In this document: one piece after another, positions 13,905 through 21,614 of the stretch | How positions within the stretch are numbered: position 1 is the first letter of the stretch | Layout: each line of letters starts with the position of its first letter | Assembly: GCA_051868045.1 (NCBI GenBank) | Contig: JBJDZN010000046.1 | Coordinates: 1-27,920 of the forward strand | DNA length: 27,920 nt | Direction of reading: 5' to 3' | DNA from: CAKSQF01 sp051868045 | Lineage (GTDB): Bacteria; Bacillota; Clostridia; Oscillospirales; CAG-272 | The notes under the pieces: generated by a model | What the model saw: the letters and a program-made list of their open reading frames with translations, nothing else | Databases searched by the model: none | Told to the model about the DNA's origin: nothing | Position numbers and translations under genes: made by a program

Positions 13905-14840
13905 TTACGGTTTTTCCGAACGGTCCACGGCAGTCAGCCGTTTGTAAATTCCGCAGATTGAAAATGCCGGCACGGCAAGGGTCAGAAACAGCAGGATCGC
14001 TGCCGGGTCAACTTTCCCGATAAACAGGCGGACCAGACAGGCGTCCTCTTCGTAGATGGAGTAGGGCAGGGAGGTCAGATACTCGCAGACCACACCAAGT
14101 TGATGAAGACCTTCCAGCACCGGAAGAAGCTGTCCCGACGGCAGATGCAGACAGACATCCATCCGATCAGAAGTCCGGCTCCGGATCAGTCGGCTGCCGT
14201 ACAGGTAGAAGGTGGATTCGGTTTCCTCCCCCCGTCGGATGTCGCAGGACAGGACGCTTTTCAGCTCATATCGTTCTGCCAGACGCAGAAAGGGTAGCAG
14301 CAGTCCCTCGTCACTGCCCGATGCAGGCAGAATGCAGAAGTCAAACCGACCGGAATAAACCTCCTCGCAGGCGGCGGCGAAGCTGTCAAAAGGGGTCGCC
14401 GTGGACATGGGAAGCTCTCTTCCGAAGGCACGTCCCGCAAGTTCTGACAGTGCCGTGGGGAAATAGGCAATTTTCGCCCGCTCAACTCGTCGGACGGTCA
14501 GCTCCGGCGGATAGTGATCGCTTTTGGCGGCTATCATCTCGGACAGTCCGGCAAGGGATCTTGCCGCCGCACCGTCCAGAATCCGTCCGGCGAAGGCTTT
14601 TCCACTGTCGGGGAGCTTTGCCAGGATCTGTCCCCGGAGACGGTCAAATTCCTCCCGAAGGGAGGAAAAGGCGGTCTGCAAGGGATCGCTCTCGGCATCG
14701 CTGTCGGCGTCCATGGGAAGGTGAAGGGGGGTCAGCAAGGAAGCCAGATCGGCAATGTGGGACTGCCGGATCTCCAAAAGCCCGGTCAGATGTTCCTCGT
14801 TCTCGTAGAGATTGGACAGTACAATGTCGAAATCATCCAT
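13905..14840 (-). CDS. Degenerate prephenate-dehydratase/ACT-like protein (probable pseudoenzyme)
   Basis: A 311-residue protein with no obvious annotation, but its plan resembles a clostridial P-protein. Helical N-terminus (1-105, ENEEHLTGLLEIRQSHIADLA, chorismate-mutase-like). Then a PBP-fold-like core: AKIAYFPTALSELAGRAFG, FDSFAAACEEVYSGRFDFCILPASGSDEG, and YELKSVLSCDI ending in EESTFYLYG where dehydratases have N-x-T-R-F. Then an ACT-like domain (about 229-300, LPSGQLLPVLEGLHQLGVV...FSICGIYKRL). The catalytic TRF is replaced by STF, so catalysis is doubtful. Start 14840 is preferred because AAAGGG is then 8 bases upstream; ATG 14846 would be too close. First gene of the operon with TSCPD and phosphoglucomutase. 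The homology is my own motif alignment and needs a profile search. Confidence 0.6.
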   Translation of the reverse strand: MDDFDIVLSNLYENEEHLTGLLEIRQSHIADLASLLTPLHLPMDADSDAESDPLQTAFSSLREEFDRLRGQILAKLPDSGKAFAGRILDGAAARSLAGLSEMIAAKSDHYPPELTVRRVERAKIAYFPTALSELAGRAFGRELPMSTATPFDSFAAACEEVYSGRFDFCILPASGSDEGLLLPFLRLAERYELKSVLSCDIRRGEETESTFYLYGSRLIRSRTSDRMDVCLHLPSGQLLPVLEGLHQLGVVCEYLTSLPYSIYEEDACLVRLFIGKVDPAAILLFLTLAVPAFSICGIYKRLTAVDRSEKP

Positions 14841-14902
14841 GACCATGCCCTTTCTGCCCTATAGGGCGACCCTCATGGAAAGCGTCTTCCCCATTTCTTC
14901 GG

Positions 14903-14920
14903 AGTTGAGAAACCTCAACT
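14903..14920 (-). other. Leader hairpin at the start of the P-protein-like operon transcript
   Basis: AGTTGAG-AAAC-CTCAACT is a perfect 7-bp hairpin located within the first ~20 nt of the predicted transcript. A second palindrome, GCCCTATAGGGC (14856-14867), lies nearer the start codon. They may stabilise or regulate the leader; no known riboswitch is recognised. Confidence 0.4.
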
Positions 14921-14930
14921 TTCTGATTCT

Positions 14931-14959
14931 ATTTTATACCAAAATGTGCGGATTGTCAA
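14931..14959 (-). promoter_or_regulatory. Sigma-A promoter of the P-protein-like/TSCPD/phosphoglucomutase operon
   Basis: On the minus strand TTGACA (14959-14954), 17 bases, TAAAAT (14936-14931), about 90 bases before the ATG at 14840. The neighbouring 14960-15177 stretch leads to mazF on the other strand. It holds TATACT at 15081-15086 without a convincing -35 box, and nothing else I can identify. Confidence 0.85.
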
Positions 14960-15177
14960 GCGTATTTTGTCATGATATGAAAAAACTTTACAAAAAGGTC
15001 GGATTTCCATGGAATTGTAAGGGCGGCGGAAAAATTTGACGGGCAGAGAAAACGGCAGGAACAAGTTGGAAGAAACGGCTTATACTGACAGTGAGAAATC
15101 TTTTCCCGCCATGTTTAATCGGGACAATCGAGGGAAAAAATAGAATCAAGGACAAAGGAAACAGACGGAGAGTGAAC

Positions 15178-15567
15178 ATGATGTTGACAGTCAAACGAGG
15201 AGACATTTACTATGCCGATCTGTCCCCGGTCGTGGGATCGGAGCAGGGAGGACTGCGTCCTGTACTTATCGTGCAGAACGACATCGGGAACCGATACAGC
15301 CCGACGGTGATCGCCGCCGCCATCACCAGCAGGTTGTCCAAAAACAAACTGCCGACCCACATTGACGTGTGCCGGAGCGATACGGTGGATGAGGAATCCT
15401 TCGGGCTTGCCAAGGACAGCGTCATTCTGCTGGAGCAGATCCGCACGTTGGATAAGCGTCGGCTCAAGGAGAAGATGGGACATCTGGATGAGCGGATGAT
15501 GCGGCAGGTGGACAATGCCATTCAGGTCAGCTTCGGACTGTCCGATGCTCCAACAGCCATGGGGTGA
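15178..15567 (+). CDS. mazF: MazF/PemK-type endoribonuclease toxin (EndoA-like), no antitoxin gene beside it
   Basis: A 129-residue protein, nearly motif-for-motif like Bacillus EndoA: VKRGDIYYADLSPVVGSEQGG, RPVLIVQNDIGNRYSPTVI, AAAITSR, KLPTHIDV and LLEQIRTLDKRRL. Catalytic Arg27 and Thr50 match Arg25 and Thr48 of EndoA, which cuts single-stranded mRNA at UACAU. The start at 15178 (or 15181, tandem ATGs) follows GGAG at 7 bases. Upstream there is no ORF resembling the MazE/EndoAI antitoxin and no alr gene, the usual Bacillus neighbour. Control must come from an antitoxin elsewhere or from another mechanism. Confidence 0.95.
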   Translation: MMLTVKRGDIYYADLSPVVGSEQGGLRPVLIVQNDIGNRYSPTVIAAAITSRLSKNKLPTHIDVCRSDTVDEESFGLAKDSVILLEQIRTLDKRRLKEKMGHLDERMMRQVDNAIQVSFGLSDAPTAMG

Positions 15568-15583
15568 AGGCGAAAAGACAATG

Positions 15584-15622
15584 AAAAAGGACTGTCACAA
15601 ATGGTAACATTTGTGACAGTCC
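15584..15622 (-). terminator. Terminator of the secreted-protein/small-peptide operon
   Basis: A perfect 15-bp stem (15589-15603 with 15608-15622, loop GTAA) is followed on the minus strand by TTTTT. It lies about 25 bases after the stop of the 42-residue gene. On the plus strand, after mazF, there is no T-tract, so it is mainly a minus-strand terminator. Confidence 0.85.
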
Positions 15623-15646
15623 CGGTTATACAGACCAATTTACAGA

Positions 15647-15775
15647 TTAAAACAGCGTCTTTTGCCCGAACGGAATATTCTCGACCTCATCCACAGAAGA
15701 GTCAGTGAGAACGTCTTTGGATTCCAGTATGGTGATGGTCATTTCGGGTGCTTCGTAAATCTTTTGGGTATCCAT
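15647..15775 (-). CDS. Small YxxP/DV-motif protein (42 aa) coupled to a secreted protein
   Basis: A 42-residue protein: MDTQKIYEAPEMTITILESK then DVLTDSSVDEVENIPFGQKTLF. Its ATG lies one base after the TGA of the large secreted protein, and its GGGAGG ribosome site is inside that gene's last codons, so translation is almost certainly coupled. It shares Y-x-x-P and D-V-hydrophobic with the protein at 4045-4203. It is acidic and has no signal peptide, Cys or membrane segment. Possible roles are a peptide precursor, a chaperone-like partner or an export tag for the neighbour; none is demonstrated. A real gene is supported by the ribosome site, tight spacing and following terminator. Confidence 0.75.
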   Translation of the reverse strand: MDTQKIYEAPEMTITILESKDVLTDSSVDEVENIPFGQKTLF

Positions 15776-15776
15776 A

Positions 15777-18167
15777 TCAGTTACCTCCCATTATTTCGTC
15801 ATAGGTGTGTAAAGCGGTAGAGTAGATTTCACCCTCTGCGGTGATCAGTTCAACCGCTACAGTTTCGAATACCATATCATTGCCATATACAACGAAACCG
15901 TAGATTTCGCATCCCTCTTCGGCAGTGAAAACTTCACCTGCTGCCATAACCTTGCTGTAGGACTCTGTAATGCCGTTTCCGTCACTGCGGTCATTTTCAC
16001 CGACCGTACGGCTGATGACATACTCTTCGCCGTTCAGTTTGGTAAATATGACTTTCACGGTGTTGCCGGTTACCTGCTCTGCGTTGGAGACAATCAGGAA
16101 GCGAATGGCAGTCTGTCCATTGACTGTTCCGAGCTGAGCCAGTGCGGAATGTCCGGTAGTGGACAAAGTATTGTTGGTTGTGTCGCAACTGTCGAAAGGA
16201 CGCATAATCACAACCTGCTTAGCCGTTTCGGCAATGGTTTTCGAAGAAGCGTTGACCGCAATGAGAGTTTCGGAGGTGACTTCATTTTCAGCACCCGCCA
16301 GTCTGATTGCACCGGTAACGTTGGCGATTTCGCCGTTGACATCGCTGTTTGCGCTGCCGTAGAGGATGCCGACGGTTGCGTCCGGAGCATCGACGGTTAC
16401 ATTTTTGAAGGAGATGTTGCTGACGAGGTCGTCGCTTGCCGACCACTCTCTCTTACCTGCGATGCCGCCCACATAGGCAATACCGTTGACGGTAACGGTA
16501 ACATTGTCGAGGGTGATGCCGGATGTTTTGCCTCTGTCGACAAGACCGGCAATTGCGCCGACGGCAACATCAGCTGCCTCGGTAGCGGTAGAAGTGACGG
16601 TGATGGAGGAGTTCTTCAGGGTGACATTCCGGATCGTTCCGCTACAATTGTTGTTGGAAAGTTCGTTTGCCAAAATACCGTAGTTTCCGCTTGCAACGTT
16701 ATTGACTACTCTGTTGATGCCGGATATGGTATGATTTTGCCCGTCCAGGGTAAGGGTGATTGCATTGAACGGAACAAAATCGGTTCCGGTCATGTCAAGA
16801 TCATCAGTGATTCTGACTACTTGATTTCTCAGATAGTTTTTGCCAACCTTGTTTGCGTTAGCAATCAAAGTGTTGAATTCATCGGGAGTGGAAACCGTGT
16901 AGCATCCCTGTACAGGTACCTCTTCGGTGCTGACAGTGACATCGGAAATGGTATTGTTGGTGGTCTTGGAGCACAGACCGTATCCGGTGCCGGGGAGGGG
17001 CTGAGGATCGGTGTAGGCGATAACCAGAACATCGTTGATGTAAATATCAATTTTTCCGTTTGAGTAGGATGCTTTCAGGGTAAAGGAATCGTCATAAATG
17101 GATCCCTTCGGGATTTCATAATCAAATTTCCAGCCGGCCCAACTTTGAGCATTTCTCTCAAGACCGATGTAAATACGGCTGTTATTGACAGAGGCGTCTA
17201 CCAGATAGTAGAGGGCTTCTCCCTCACTGATAATGTCAGACCGATTCATATTGTTGACGCCGAACATGAAGCCCTGTTCGCCATCCTGAGTTCCACTGAA
17301 CGTTGCACTAAGGGTGACGGTATTTTCAGTATTGCCCAAAATCCAGGTATTGAAACTGGTGCCTAAGTCATTGCCGCGATTGGTCAAGGTATAGGCTGTT
17401 CCATTGTTTTCCCATGTTGCTTCGCTGTTAGTGCCGGGTCCTTCGGGAACATTCTGAATCAAGTCGTTCGTCGGACCGGCAATAGGCGTAACCGATTCGG
17501 CAGCGGTGGCAGCTTCAGTCTGATCGCGGTACAGTCCGGCTTTGGAAACGGACAGAACGCCGGGGTTGGGGTAGCAGCCAACCGGTCTCCACCAGTTGTC
17601 GGTATACATAATGCTGCCGTCCTCTTTCTTGGCGTTGATGTCATCGCCGACGGTCTTCCATGCGATACCCAGCTGAATGGTACCGTCGTCACGGAGTAAG
17701 AATTTGTAGCGGGGAACCAGCACCTCGGTGATGGTGTGGTACACGGTCTCACCGTTGATTTCCTGAACGTTCATGACATAGTCATAAACCTTGGCTTCCT
17801 GTGCTCCGCCGCCCCAGGCGGAAACCCAGCTCTGTGAGCCGTTGATGAAGAACTCAAAGTTGGTGTTCTCCCACCAGGTACCTGCGGTGGTGGTGTAGAC
17901 ATCATGGTAAGCGTCGCAGGCAAGATAGAGGTCGCCCTCTTCAGTCAAAACGGCATAGAAGGTTGCCTTTTTGCCATTGCTGACATCCTCAACTGCCTCG
18001 GAGTGAACGCCTTCCCAGTCGGAAAGATCACCGTCGAGGGTGATTTCACGGGTGGTTGCAGGTGCTTCTGCTTCGGTAGCCGTAGCAAACATGGGAACCG
18101 AGGTTGCGCAAAGGCTGCAAAGCAGTGCAATTGCAAGAATTCGTTGGAACATGCTGTTTTGTTTCAT
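15777..18167 (-). CDS. Large secreted beta-rich protein (CBM9/DOMON-like, LamG-like and beta-helix regions)
   Basis: A 796-residue exported protein. Signal peptide 1-30 (MKQNSMFQRILAIALLCSLC, A-rich cut region). Residues 40-215 resemble a CBM9/DOMON-type sugar- or haem-binding domain (ITLDGDLSDWEG, NTNFEFFINGSQ, LGIAWKTVGDDI). Residues 245-415 look like a concanavalin-type laminin-G sandwich (DSFTLKASYSNGKIDIYIND). Residues 420-625 contain beta-helix repeats (TLTLDGQNHTISGI, GTIRNVTLKNSSITV, GLUG-like VGGIAGK). The C-terminal 170 residues are another beta-rich module. No catalytic motif, LPXTG, SLH or dockerin was seen, so binding rather than cleavage is likely. GAAAGGAT precedes the ATG by 8-9 bases. 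A polysaccharide target is inferred from domain types only. Confidence 0.8.
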   Translation of the reverse strand: MKQNSMFQRILAIALLCSLCATSVPMFATATEAEAPATTREITLDGDLSDWEGVHSEAVEDVSNGKKATFYAVLTEEGDLYLACDAYHDVYTTTAGTWWENTNFEFFINGSQSWVSAWGGGAQEAKVYDYVMNVQEINGETVYHTITEVLVPRYKFLLRDDGTIQLGIAWKTVGDDINAKKEDGSIMYTDNWWRPVGCYPNPGVLSVSKAGLYRDQTEAATAAESVTPIAGPTNDLIQNVPEGPGTNSEATWENNGTAYTLTNRGNDLGTSFNTWILGNTENTVTLSATFSGTQDGEQGFMFGVNNMNRSDIISEGEALYYLVDASVNNSRIYIGLERNAQSWAGWKFDYEIPKGSIYDDSFTLKASYSNGKIDIYINDVLVIAYTDPQPLPGTGYGLCSKTTNNTISDVTVSTEEVPVQGCYTVSTPDEFNTLIANANKVGKNYLRNQVVRITDDLDMTGTDFVPFNAITLTLDGQNHTISGINRVVNNVASGNYGILANELSNNNCSGTIRNVTLKNSSITVTSTATEAADVAVGAIAGLVDRGKTSGITLDNVTVTVNGIAYVGGIAGKREWSASDDLVSNISFKNVTVDAPDATVGILYGSANSDVNGEIANVTGAIRLAGAENEVTSETLIAVNASSKTIAETAKQVVIMRPFDSCDTTNNTLSTTGHSALAQLGTVNGQTAIRFLIVSNAEQVTGNTVKVIFTKLNGEEYVISRTVGENDRSDGNGITESYSKVMAAGEVFTAEEGCEIYGFVVYGNDMVFETVAVELITAEGEIYSTALHTYDEIMGGN

Positions 18168-18231
18168 TGCGTTTATCCTTTCTTTGCCGCAGATTTTTTC
18201 GAACGAAAAACGGCATTTTGATTATGTAATC

Positions 18232-18260
18232 ATTATACCATGCGGATTTTCAAAAATCAA
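18232..18260 (-). promoter_or_regulatory. Sigma-A promoter of the secreted-protein operon
   Basis: On the minus strand TTGATT (18260-18255), 17 bases, TATAAT (18237-18232). Transcription should begin near 18225, giving a leader of about 58 bases before the ATG at 18167. Confidence 0.8.
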
Positions 18261-18368
18261 TTGGCAAACTGTAAGGATTTTCAAAAATATATTTGTGCAT
18301 ATTGACGGGAAAATGCGATAAGCAGGAAGATCAGCACAAATAAATCCACGAAATTCTGCTCGGATCCC

Positions 18369-18397
18369 TTGACATTTGCCGCCTGATGGGTTAAAAT
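18369..18397 (+). promoter_or_regulatory. Consensus sigma-A promoter of the regulator/pseudo-dihydroorotase operon
   Basis: TTGACA (18369-18374), 17 bases, TAAAAT (18392-18397). The start codon at 18419 is only about 15 bases after the expected transcription start, so the leader is very short and holds only the AAGGGG ribosome site. Confidence 0.85.
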
Positions 18398-18418
18398 AAA
18401 AGAAAAAGGGGTGGCGGT

Positions 18419-19072
18419 ATGCAGATTGTGTCATCAGACGAGGCTTTTGCCCGTATGGTCCTGCGGGTGTTGGAGGATGCGGGCTATCGGCAGATCACCG
18501 TCGGCAGTCAGAGAACAGGATATTTCGATTATGCCGTGGTTGACCTTGATTTTATTCCCTCACCCAGACTCGGGGAGCATTGCATTACCGTTTCCCGTGA
18601 CAAGGGGAAGGGGACCGACCTGACCCGTCCCTTTCTGACCGACAGTCTTCGTCTGCTTGCCGGACGCATCTTCGGTCCCCCGGAAGCCTCTCCCCATTTC
18701 GGCAGTCCCCTCCCGGAAGCGGCGGACACTCCGGAAGCGTCCCGGTCTCAAAATCCGGAATCCGTTTCCGAACCGGAAGGGGACCTTCCGATCAAGGAAA
18801 ACCCTGACGAACTGCCCCGTCTGTCGGAGAACGGAGTGACCGTTTCGGATCGGGAGATTCCCCTGTCCCCAAAAGAACGGGCATTGTACGCCCTGCTGCT
18901 TTCCCGCAGGGGGAAAGTGGTGGGACGGGATGAGATTGCCGCAGCGATTTTCGGGGATTCGGTGGGGAACAATCCCGAGGTTTACATCAGCTACCTGCGG
19001 AAAAAGCTGGACTATGCGTTGGGGCGGCACCTGATCCGGACCGTCCGTGGGAAAGGATATCTGATTCCATGA
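18419..19072 (+). CDS. Atypical OmpR/PhoB-type regulator with a shortened receiver-like domain
   Basis: A 217-residue protein. Residues 140-217 are a winged-helix DNA-binding domain of the OmpR type (LSPKERALYALLLSRRGKVVGRDEIA, NPEVYISYLRKKLD, IRTVRGKGYLIP). The N-terminal ~85 residues keep only pieces of a receiver: IVSSDEAFARMVLRVLEDAGY, AVVDLDFIP at the phospho-Asp strand (Asp42/44), and LTRPFLTDSLRLLAGRIF where receivers have K-P-F, so the switch Lys is Arg. It is about 35 residues shorter than a normal receiver. A disordered Pro/Glu/Ser linker (87-135) joins the halves. No histidine kinase is nearby. It overlaps the next gene by ATGA. Phosphorylation-independent control is inferred. Confidence 0.8.
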   Translation: MQIVSSDEAFARMVLRVLEDAGYRQITVGSQRTGYFDYAVVDLDFIPSPRLGEHCITVSRDKGKGTDLTRPFLTDSLRLLAGRIFGPPEASPHFGSPLPEAADTPEASRSQNPESVSEPEGDLPIKENPDELPRLSENGVTVSDREIPLSPKERALYALLLSRRGKVVGRDEIAAAIFGDSVGNNPEVYISYLRKKLDYALGRHLIRTVRGKGYLIP

Positions 19073-20247
19073 GTGTACTGATCATTAACGGAAGACTGCC
19101 CGATTTCGGACAGCGAAAGTGGATTCCCGGCGATCTGCTGACCCTTGGCGGGAAGATTATCGCCATGGGAGAGGTCCCCCGGAAGAAGGGGTACACCCTG
19201 GTGGATGCGGAGGGAAATCTGCTGCTGCCCGCCTTCTGCGATCTGCGTACCCACGTCTTTGCCCCGCCCTATATCCGCACCGAGAATGAAAAATGTCTCT
19301 CTGCCAGCGCACAGGCGGGCGGTTACGGGACTCTGCTGGCAGCTCCGTTGGCACCCCATCCGGTTGTCACTCCCGAGCAGGTGGAGGCGGTGGCGTCCAT
19401 GAGCAGTAAACGGGTACGGGTTCTGCCCACCGCCGCCGTCTGTGACGGGGCGGGGAAGCCGTCCGATCTGTCCGCCCTTCTGGAGGCGGGAGCCTATGCC
19501 TTTGCCGATGACGGTTATGCCGACACCGATACCCTCTTGCGGGCGATGACCTTCTGTCGGGAAACCAATCGGCTGATGATCTGCCATGCGGCGGACAAAT
19601 CCCGGAAGGACAGCGCACTGGATGAGGCACTGTCCACCGCAAAGCTGTTGGTTCTGGCGGCGAACACCGGCTGTCGTCTGCATATTACGGGGGTCTCTGC
19701 CGCCGATGCGGTGGAGCAGATCCGGCTGGCGAAGGGAGAGGGGGTCTTTGTGACCTGCGACAGCTGTCCTCCCTATTTTACCATGACGAAGGCAGACCTG
19801 CTGTTCTACGGCAGTCAGGTGAAGCTGTCCCATCCCCTGAGGGAGCGGAAGGACAGGGATGCGGTTCTTGCGGGACTTTCGGACGGAACGGTGGATGCCA
19901 TTTCCACCGATCACACGCCGGTGGAGTCTGCGGACAAGGCATTGCCCGCAGATCGGGCGGCTGCCGGAATGCTTGCCCTGCAAACCACCTTTGCCGTCAG
20001 TCTCTGTCATTTGGTGATACCGGGGCATATTGATCTTTTCCGTCTGGCGGAGCTGTTGTCGCTTGCTCCCGCAAGAATTTTGGGTATGGAACCCGGATTC
20101 AGGGAGGGGAGCGCATGTTCGATTGCCGTCTGTGACATTGACCGTTCCTACCCCTTCACCGAGACCCTGCTCAAAAGCCGTCATTCGGTGCGCAACACGC
20201 CCTATCTGGGGCAGATTCTCACCGGTACGGTAGAACGGATGATATAG
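19069..20247 (+). CDS. Dihydroorotase-like amidohydrolase with degenerate metal site
   Basis: A 392-residue protein with the overall plan of dihydroorotase: N-terminal strand domain, the LLLPAFCDLRTHVF position (52-64), ICHAAD (171-176), LHITGVSAADAVEQI (204-218), STDHTPVE (279-286) and the closing NTPYLGQILTGTV. Key ligands differ. The usual D-x-H-x-H-x-R reads D-L-R-T-H-V-F, losing the first His and the substrate Arg. The usual H-V-S reads G-V-S, losing another metal His. Asp281 and His173 remain. Catalysis is doubtful; inactive dihydroorotases are known as structural partners of aspartate transcarbamoylase, but no pyrB is here. It overlaps the regulator gene by 4 bases (ATGA), suggesting a sensory or partner role. 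Confidence 0.85.
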   Translation: MSVLIINGRLPDFGQRKWIPGDLLTLGGKIIAMGEVPRKKGYTLVDAEGNLLLPAFCDLRTHVFAPPYIRTENEKCLSASAQAGGYGTLLAAPLAPHPVVTPEQVEAVASMSSKRVRVLPTAAVCDGAGKPSDLSALLEAGAYAFADDGYADTDTLLRAMTFCRETNRLMICHAADKSRKDSALDEALSTAKLLVLAANTGCRLHITGVSAADAVEQIRLAKGEGVFVTCDSCPPYFTMTKADLLFYGSQVKLSHPLRERKDRDAVLAGLSDGTVDAISTDHTPVESADKALPADRAAAGMLALQTTFAVSLCHLVIPGHIDLFRLAELLSLAPARILGMEPGFREGSACSIAVCDIDRSYPFTETLLKSRHSVRNTPYLGQILTGTVERMI

Positions 20248-20261
20248 GAAACAGCATATCT

Positions 20262-20291
20262 CGGGGTGCCTTTTTCCAAAAAGGCACCCCG
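20262..20291 (+). terminator. Palindromic hairpin after the dihydroorotase-like gene (repeat family member)
   Basis: A perfect 14-bp stem (20262-20275 with 20278-20291, CGGGGTGCCTTTTT) lies 14 bases after the stop and is followed by AACCCCTTCAAAAACTT, the same tail found after the hairpins at 6064, 10473 and 11590. It probably ends this operon. Confidence 0.75.
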
Positions 20292-20335
20292 AACCCCTTC
20301 AAAAACTTTCCATATTAAGAGCGCAAGCACAAAGG

Positions 20336-20368
20336 CAAAAACAAAGAATCTCCCTCAGAAAGGGAGAC
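20336..20368 (-). terminator. Likely terminator of the lipoprotein operon
   Basis: On the minus strand TCTCCCT-TTCTG-AGGGAGA is followed by TTCTTTGTTTTT. It lies about 80 bases after the stop at 20447. A second small hairpin, GTCGGC-TTT-GCCGAC, lies at 20413-20427. Confidence 0.55.
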
Positions 20369-20446
20369 TCGTATTCCGTTATTTCGCAATCCTTCACAAA
20401 ATGCCCCTTCCGTCGGCTTTGCCGACAGTCAGATGCGTTTTTTTGC

Positions 20447-21103
20447 TCACGCCTCAACCGGCGTCACCGAGAAGACACATCCGGGAAAGAGGTCTTCCAG
20501 AAAGGTCCGGATGTTCTCCGGAGTGTCAGTGGGAAAGTCAGAGTTCAGAATCCACTGTCCCTGTGCAAGAACGGCACCGCCCTCGCCGACGGTAAAACAG
20601 ACGGCAATGGGCATTCCGTTTTCGAAGATGTACAGATAGACGGTGTCCATCTTCAGATCACTGTCCGAAAAGAGCCGTTCTGCCGTGTAGACAGAGGATG
20701 CCGCCAATACGGATGACGGCAAAAACAAGCCGTTTGACTGGAGATTTACACGCTTCCAGATATAGGTGGGTACCGTATCCTCGTAGATTCCGTACAGGGA
20801 GGGATTGTCCAGATCACTTTCCGGGTAGCCTGCCGTCAGGATCAGCTCGTCCATATTCTGAGGAAGCCCGATCTCGTAAACCGTGTGGTATTGGGTATAG
20901 TCGCCCGCCCGGATCTCGCTCAGAAAATACTGTGCCTCTGATTCCGTAGAAAAGGTCGTTTTGACGATGTCACTGTTTGCCACCTCATTCATCAGGAACA
21001 CGACCTCCATTCCCCGATCGGTAAGGGGAATTTTCTTTTTTCCGCAGGCGGGAAGGGCAAGAAGCAGAAACAGACAGAGCGTTAAACTGAGAATTCTCTT
21101 CAC
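20447..21103 (-). CDS. Lipoprotein of unknown function
   Basis: A 218-residue protein starting at GTG (21103), set by AAGGAGG seven bases upstream; the open frame continues further but would bury the signal peptide. VKRILSLTLCLFLLLALPAC is a clear lipoprotein signal with Cys20, so it is anchored outside the membrane. The mature part has a helical start (MEVVFLMNEVANSDIVKTTF) and mixed alpha/beta sequence with tyrosines and acidic residues; I recognise no domain. It follows the PH-like membrane protein by 28 bases and should share its transcript, suggesting a joint envelope role. Confidence 0.8.
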   Translation of the reverse strand: MKRILSLTLCLFLLLALPACGKKKIPLTDRGMEVVFLMNEVANSDIVKTTFSTESEAQYFLSEIRAGDYTQYHTVYEIGLPQNMDELILTAGYPESDLDNPSLYGIYEDTVPTYIWKRVNLQSNGLFLPSSVLAASSVYTAERLFSDSDLKMDTVYLYIFENGMPIAVCFTVGEGGAVLAQGQWILNSDFPTDTPENIRTFLEDLFPGCVFSVTPVEA

Positions 21104-21131
21104 GAAAATACCTCCTTGTTTGGTGGGACCG

Positions 21132-21572
21132 TTAAAAATGGGTTTCAATGTAGCTTTTGAATTTGTCAAAATCCCGGATGCCGTAAAAGTGCAGATTCAT
21201 CTCCCGAATCTTCAGGGAACCGCAGTTTTTGCGCTCTTCGAGGGGACTCTGAGTCATGATAAAGGCATTTTTGGAGAGATTTTTCACAGTGAAGGTCTGC
21301 TGATGCCGCCGACCTTTGATCACAAGGGTGTCTGCGTTGAAGGTAAAGGTAAAGGATGACACCGAGTACAGGGTGACGGGCAGGGTAATCAGGGCGCAGA
21401 GCAGAATCACACCCTCCAGAAACAGAAAGAAGGGATAGGTGACGGCAAGTGCCAGAAGGGAAAGAAGCATCATGGCACCAAAAGCGGCAATCAGCGTTAT
21501 GCCATAGACGGCAAGAGCATATCCGGGATGGGTGGTAGTCCGAAAATCGCAGTTTATCAATTCATTTTCCAT
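21132..21572 (-). CDS. Small membrane protein with PH-like C-terminal domain
   Basis: A 146-residue protein. Two hydrophobic segments (about 20-45 and 48-68) are followed by a beta-rich domain (72-146: SFTFTFNADTLVIKGRRHQQTFTVKNLSKNAFIMTQ... FDKFKSYIETHF) resembling bacterial PH (bPH/DUF304-type) domains. Function of such proteins is mostly unknown, but they sit at the membrane. AGGAGG lies 12 bases before the ATG. First gene of a two-gene operon with the lipoprotein, driven by the promoter at 21615. Confidence 0.7.
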   Translation of the reverse strand: MENELINCDFRTTTHPGYALAVYGITLIAAFGAMMLLSLLALAVTYPFFLFLEGVILLCALITLPVTLYSVSSFTFTFNADTLVIKGRRHQQTFTVKNLSKNAFIMTQSPLEERKNCGSLKIREMNLHFYGIRDFDKFKSYIETHF

Positions 21573-21614
21573 GGGGAAAAGGATCCTCCTGAATAAAACC
21601 GTTTGATAACCTAC

